Source: Panopea generosa (taxonomy: Eukaryota > Mollusca > Bivalvia > Adapedonta > Hiatellidae). Taken from it: 64,000 nt of DNA. Shown here piece by piece: positions 59,255-64,000 of this stretch (its first letter is position 1; every line of letters begins with the position of its first letter). The DNA lies in contig CM055902.1 in assembly GCA_029582155.1 (NCBI GenBank), forward strand, positions 16,663,011 through 16,727,010, read 5' to 3'. The notes beneath the pieces are model-generated. The model was given only the letters and a program-made list of their open reading frames with translations. It did not search any database and was not told where the DNA came from. The translations under genes and the position numbers were made by a program.

Positions 59255-60933
59255 TTATATGGATGCCTTCATGTGAACTTTCCCGCTTGCTACCACTGTA
59301 ATGCCACCATGAAATAGACCAATAGTAGCCCTCCATGTACTTATATAATCTATTTGAGAGTAACAACAACAACAAAAATAAAATACTTAAGGCTACCATT
59401 GATTCTACGCACCAAGTCGACACATAGAAAAAAGTATATGAGCAAATAAATAGCACAAGTATATAAAATATGAGAATAGTAGTATCATATATGAGTCGGA
59501 GCAATTTCCGTTTTCGAATGAAGCGAATATTACGTGAGCGTTATCATCAATATAAACTGAAATATATTAAACAAGGAATTTATAGTGAATATTCACCACA
59601 GAAAAGTTAGCTTATATATACACACACAAATACTCACGTACACTCACGCACTATCACACATACGGACTCATATATACATACACGCAAACACCACATGCGT
59701 CCTTGTATAAACAAATTTACAGTAAGACAAACATAAAGACAAGAATACATAAGCAAATATTCGCGCGCGCACGCACATGCAGGCACGCACGCCTACGCAT
59801 ACACTCGTACACATGCATACACATATCCCGTCTTTGGATGTACACACTCGCGCGTGTAGGCATTCATGCACAATGGTAAAACACATACACAGACGCACCT
59901 TTACATATACTGTTGTATATATAAGGTAACTAAACTTTTAAAAAGTGTTGCAATGTTGCTGATATTTATGTAATTATCCAATATCTGTTTAATAAAATGT
60001 TTCATATGAATCTATTTTATAGAAAAAAATAATGTTTATTATAACTTTGGCCGTCACAAATTCGTAATAAAGTACCTGGGCCCGGGTTCACTTAACATCT
60101 CAATTCGAGACATTCCCCAACTAAAAATATAAATATATATATATAATAATAATGATTTCTCTAAATTATTACTCAATCTCATTAATAAGTAACAAACAGA
60201 ACAGAAGTCTCGGCAATTTAACTCTTTGGTAAAGGATACATGTAAACTTATCAATGTATATTAAGTTTTAGCATTACAAACGTTTATGTTATTCAAAATC
60301 TCAAGTTGAGATGTCTGGCGTAAACTGGGTTCTGACAATTACCTATTTTCCATTATGTGATAATGGCAATACCTGTAACACGTCATTTTATAAGTTAAAA
60401 CACAATAGAGCGGTCAGATACATTGACTGTATGACACTCTTACATTGGTTCATTGTTCACTGTTCAAGTAGTATAATACAGTGTATTTTATGCACTCTGT
60501 AGCAAATTAATGTAATTAGAAATCAACACACAGACAATATTATAAAAAATTAATACTACATATACTATATCTAGGAAAGTAACTGCCCTTGAAAATGGCA
60601 CATCTTATATCTCACCTACTGCAGTTGCATATAGTAACTTAGAGAACAATAAAAAAAGAAGCAAACAATAATAAAGTCATTAAGTAACGTCAATAAATTT
60701 ATGTTCTCGCACAATTCGATTGATTTTGTTAAATGTTGTGTGCACAGTGGCGTACTCTGTATATTATGGTTCAACAATGAGACACGAAGAAAGCATATAT
60801 GTGACTATTAAACAGACGGAAGAAGTAACGGTATATATAATGACTGGTATGCAATGTAGTTATGTCAAAAAAGTACACTCATCGCAGAAGTTACCGTTGC
60901 ACAGAAACTAACAGATGTTTATGGCTATCAATA
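59255..60933. other. Interval between LINE ORF1 copy H and ORF2 of element D
   Basis: It contains a CA-rich, partly CG-rich degenerate simple repeat at about 59610-59900 and otherwise AT-rich DNA. If H and D were one element, this 1.7 kb would be extra sequence between ORF1 and ORF2. No exon is seen. Confidence 0.4.
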
Positions 60934-61740
60934 CCTATGTATACTTGTCAAGGTCAGAAAGTCTGGTAACTACGGCTTTGATATCCCTCTTGTTTTAAAT
61001 GTATATTCTACTGTCGTAGGTCCAACATTTGTTTATACGCTTGTCCTTGTATAATTGCCTAGCCATTCTAAATATGTTGCTGCGCACAGACGTCAGATCT
61101 TCATTGGCGTATACGTGTGCGTACTTCTTGTTGCCTTTTAGTGCAGCTCTGCATTGATAAAAATTATCTCTTGCGCGGTAGGTGGCAAATTTCACAATTA
61201 TGGCTTAGGGGGATTTCCATGCCGAAGGTTGACATCTTTTGTGGTACCGATCGATATCGGCGTTGCATATATCAGCTTTTATTTCGGAAACGATATCCAT
61301 GATGACATCATTAGTTTGCTCTTTGTCGTTGCCCTTGATTCCAACTATACGGAGGCAATTTCGTCTACTATATTGTTCTGCAGTGTCACTTGCAAGTTTT
61401 ACATTTTGAACCCTGTCTGATAGAACGTTAACTTGCTTCAGTAGGTCATCTTTGTCCTGCTCAAGGGATTCAATCTTACGCTGCAGAGAAGTTGTAACTT
61501 CCGTGACGATGGATTTCACAAATGGTTCAACGTGAGATAGTATCATGTCTTTTATCAGTATTGAAATCCTCTTGAAGTCTGATTCGGCTTAATGCACGGG
61601 TGCAGAATCAGCAATGTCCGAGTTGGATGCTTATTCTTCTTTTCTGGGTTAATCTGAGATTCGTTCAGCGAAGAAGATAACAATTCACGTTTTTTTTATT
61701 TCTCATCTCACTTCACAGGAGTTGAAGAGACGAGTTTCTC
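60934..61740 (-). pseudogene. LINE ORF1 relic (copy H)
   Basis: The minus strand reads RELLSSSLNESQINPEKKNK, then after a frame change SNSDIADSAP, then the frame 61546-61205: SHVEPFVKSIVTEVTTSLQR, KIESLEQDKDDLLKQVNVL (coiled coil), AEQYSRRNCLRIVGIKG, ADICNADIDRYHKRCQP. A single TAA at 61205-61207 interrupts before IIVKFATYRARDNFYQCRAA. It continues in the same frame to YANEDLTSVRSNIF and CWTYDSRIYI, where a second stop precedes DIKAVVTRLSDLDKY and the terminal stop at 60934. It is the least damaged ORF1 here. A promoter-like box lies at 62063-62080 upstream. Confidence 0.78.
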
Positions 61741-62062
61741 TGCATATGGCATTGCGGTACTTTTGCCGGGCAGTATACTTATTAAATTTTCGCGCGTGAC
61801 CCGTTTTCCGATAAGTCGGAATAGCCGCTGGGGTCAAAATGAAGTCAAAATGGAGGTACAGTACTATATCAACAAAGCAATTCAAAAGTTTACTTCGAGT
61901 TACTCACGTTTAAAACTTCCAAACACTAAAATTCCAACGTTATTATAAAACACATATGTTCCCATTTATTGTTCCAGCTTGATATTGCCGTACAACTTCA
62001 ATTATATCACTTTCCGATGCAAATTTTACACTTTAAAGCTCCGAGAAGGAAAAACACTACAT

Positions 62063-62080
62063 CGCCATTTTGATCACGTG
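62063..62080 (-). promoter_or_regulatory. LINE 5' end box of copy H
   Basis: CACGTGATCAAAATGGCG on the minus strand, matching the box upstream of copy F in sequence and in distance from the ORF1 start. Confidence 0.5.
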
Positions 62081-62099
62081 TTCTCATCCCACTTATTGT

Positions 62100-62790
62100 A
62101 TTAAGCTAGTATCATATTTGATAATTCATGGTATTATGCTTCTTTTTCTCTACAATTTCATATTCAATATTGTATTGTGGTAGCATTTCTAAGTTTCTCA
62201 TTTAATATACATGGTATGATGCTATTTTTTCCCTACAGTTTTATTTCGAATATAGCAATATATTGGTTCCCTTTAGTTACATATTGTATTGTGCTAGTAT
62301 TTCTTCAGTTGCATAGTTAATTCTAAGGTTTCACATTGAATATTGCATTGTGTTAGTTTTTCTTCATTTCATATTGAATAGTGTATTGTGCTAGTTTTTC
62401 TACAGTTTCATATTGAATATTGTATTATGTTAGTTTTTCTATAGTTTCATATTGAATATTGCATTGTACTGGTTTTTCTAGTTACATACTGAATAATTGT
62501 ATTGTGCCGGGTTTTTCTTTCTTTTTCATTTTTATATTGAATATTGCATTGTGCTAGTTTTTCTACAGTTTCATATTGAATATTGAATTATGCTGTTGTT
62601 GTTTTTCGAAAATTCAGTTCCACATTGAAAATTGAATTATGCTAGTTTTTCTACATTTTCATATTGAATATTGAATTATGCTAGTTTTTCTTCAGTTTCA
62701 TATTGAATACTTTATTATTCTAGTTTTTCTAAAAAATCATATTGTGCTAGTTTTTTCTACAGTTTCACATTGAATATAGTATTGTGCTAC
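62100..62790. repeat. Degenerate ~39-bp tandem repeat
   Basis: TTTCATATTGAATATTGTAT, then TGTGCTAGTTTTTCTACAG recurs about every 39-40 bp, with drift and short indels, for roughly 17 units. Its right end lies about 300 bp before the start of the LINE at 63097. Confidence 0.88.
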
Positions 62791-63096
62791 ATCTTGCTTT
62801 TCCAACCATTTTTTTATTGATATTTACTGTATAAGTCTTGATTTTTTTTAAAAAATCATAACTGGTGTTATACATTAAGAAAGATGTATTGTCCATATGT
62901 ATCCAACTTTTTGAAATGATTTTTGTAATTCATTCACTCCTATATCTTCTCATACAATGAATGAAGAAGTGAGATTTTCTTTATTCTTTTTTTTTTCTTC
63001 TCGCAAGCTTTTTATTTCCCCCTTTTCTAGTCACTTACTTCACTGACTCTACTGTATTTATCGGGTCTTTTCGATGCAGATCACTCTTTATCTTGT

Positions 63097-64000
63097 ATGC
63101 GTTTGATGGTGAAGATAGGTATATTTTGCATTATGCAGGCTAAACCCAAAGGCCTTACATGTTTTACTTATTTTGAATTTTACACATGGCTTAAACTGCT
63201 ATTTTATTTATCAGGTGATATTGAGAAAAATCCTGGTCCCTTTAATATATCTGATCTCACTAAACAGTCCAACATTTCCCTTGTCCATTACAACGAACAG
63301 ACCTTTTAACAGAAAAAAGACATACTCTATGCTGATCTAAAACACTTTACAGAAACGTTGCTAGTCCAACTACTGATACAAATGACATTATCTACGACAA
63401 CTACCATATACCGTTTCGTAATGACAGACGTTTTGACGCTCTTGGGGGGATTCTTGTATATAAGTAACAGACAACATGCGATAAAAAGATATGATCTAGA
63501 GATGCCTGGTATTGAATGCCTTTGGTTAGAAATTCGCCTAAGAAATACAATCATTTTGTTTGATACATTTTATAGACCACCGAACTCGTCTGCCGCTATT
63601 CTTTCATCTATAGACGATTCTATTGGTCTTGCATACGACACTAACATATCGGACATAATAATAACAGGTGACTTCAATTTCAATACACTCAACCAACAGT
63701 CAAACAGTAAAATAATAAACATATCACAATAGTATAACTTAACTCAAATGGTTACAGAACCCACTAATTTTACCGAAAATTCATCTTCACTTATTGATTT
63801 ATTCCTTGTATCAAATCCGACCTGTGTTATTCACTACGGTGTAGGTGAACATTTTTTAGACCAGAATGTACGTTATCATAGTCAAATATTTTGTATTCTA
63901 AAGTATACTAAATCAAATACCTATTGCTTTAAGCGTAAAATATGGAAATATAAGGAAGGAAATTACCCTCTTTTAAAACAAAATGCATCACTTTATTATT
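63097..64000 (+). pseudogene. LINE ORF2, leader with 2A motif plus endonuclease, cut by window edge (element E)
   Basis: An ATG at 63097 opens a short hydrophobic leader (YFEFYTWLKLLFYLS) ending in GDIEKNPGP at 63214-63240, then NISLVHYNEQTF and a stop. Past it the endonuclase-type domain starts in one frame (DIIYDNYHIPFRNDRRFDAL with GGIL). After a frame change near 63455 it continues as YISNRQHAIKRYDLEMPGIE, LFDTFYRPPNSS, DIIITGDFNFNTL. A TAG at 63730-63732 interrupts, then YNLTQMVTEPTNF, SSSLIDLFLVSN and KRKIWKYKEGNYPLLKQN run to the edge. FYRPPNSS, GDFN and SLIDLFLVSN are standard words of APE-type LINE endonucleases, which nick target DNA. Only three breaks are evident over 900 bp, so the copy is fairly young. 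The RT must lie beyond the window. Confidence 0.85.
63214..63240 (+). other. 2A-type ribosome-skipping motif in LINE ORF2 leader
   Basis: The nine codons GDIEKNPGP fit the D-(V/I)-E-x-N-P-G-P consensus exactly, preceded by LLFYLS as is usual for an active 2A. 2A-like sequences at the N-terminus of APE-type LINE proteins are known from several invertebrates. The motif is intact although the ORF behind it is broken. Confidence 0.8.

Noticed and set aside
59668..59898. Cysteine-rich protein on the minus strand
   Set aside because: It is a by-product of a degenerate CA/CG simple repeat.

Overview
This window looks like AT-rich, gene-poor nuclear DNA from an invertebrate, most plausibly a bivalve mollusc. 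The reasons are the lack of any bacterial-style gene packing, intron-split coding exons with GT-AG borders, many degenerate non-LTR retrotransposons (LINEs), tRNA-headed SINEs of several families, and long tandem repeats. The species cannot be named from sequence alone. Nearly all long reading frames are decayed mobile elements or chance openings.

Layout. 0-5.8 kb: AT-rich sequence with a LINE C-terminal relic, SINEs and a duplicated tRNA-like element. 5.9-12.3 kb: one large minisatellite of about 40-bp units (roughly 150 copies) split by a SINE with a target-site duplication. 12.5-22 kb: one coding-like stretch, a foldback hairpin, SINEs, otherwise sparse. 22-23.3 kb: a broken LINE ORF1. 25-26.4 kb: a near-identical 288-bp direct repeat pair. 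28-29.3 kb: an array of palindromes, a hairpin, and a broken ORF resembling the C-terminal part of KRBA2-like, integrase-derived proteins. 32-36 kb: small repeats.

The best case for a host gene is on the minus strand, 42.16 to 36.2 kb. A signal-peptide exon, a six-cysteine EGF exon and a last exon that reads like the C-terminal end of a fucolectin/F5-8-type lectin domain share phase-1 splice borders, and a poly(A) signal follows the stop. At least one exon between the EGF and last exons was not located.

44-48.6 kb holds two LINE families that appear nested. 51-53.5 kb and 54.2-54.9 kb are tandem repeats. 55-62 kb is a minus-strand LINE graveyard with three ORF1 relics and one long ORF2 relic. 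63.1 kb to the right edge is the start of another LINE ORF2 that carries an intact-looking 2A-type motif (GDIEKNPGP) just before its endonuclease domain.

No operon, CRISPR array or rRNA gene was seen. tRNA-like sequences all look like SINE heads rather than functional tRNA genes.
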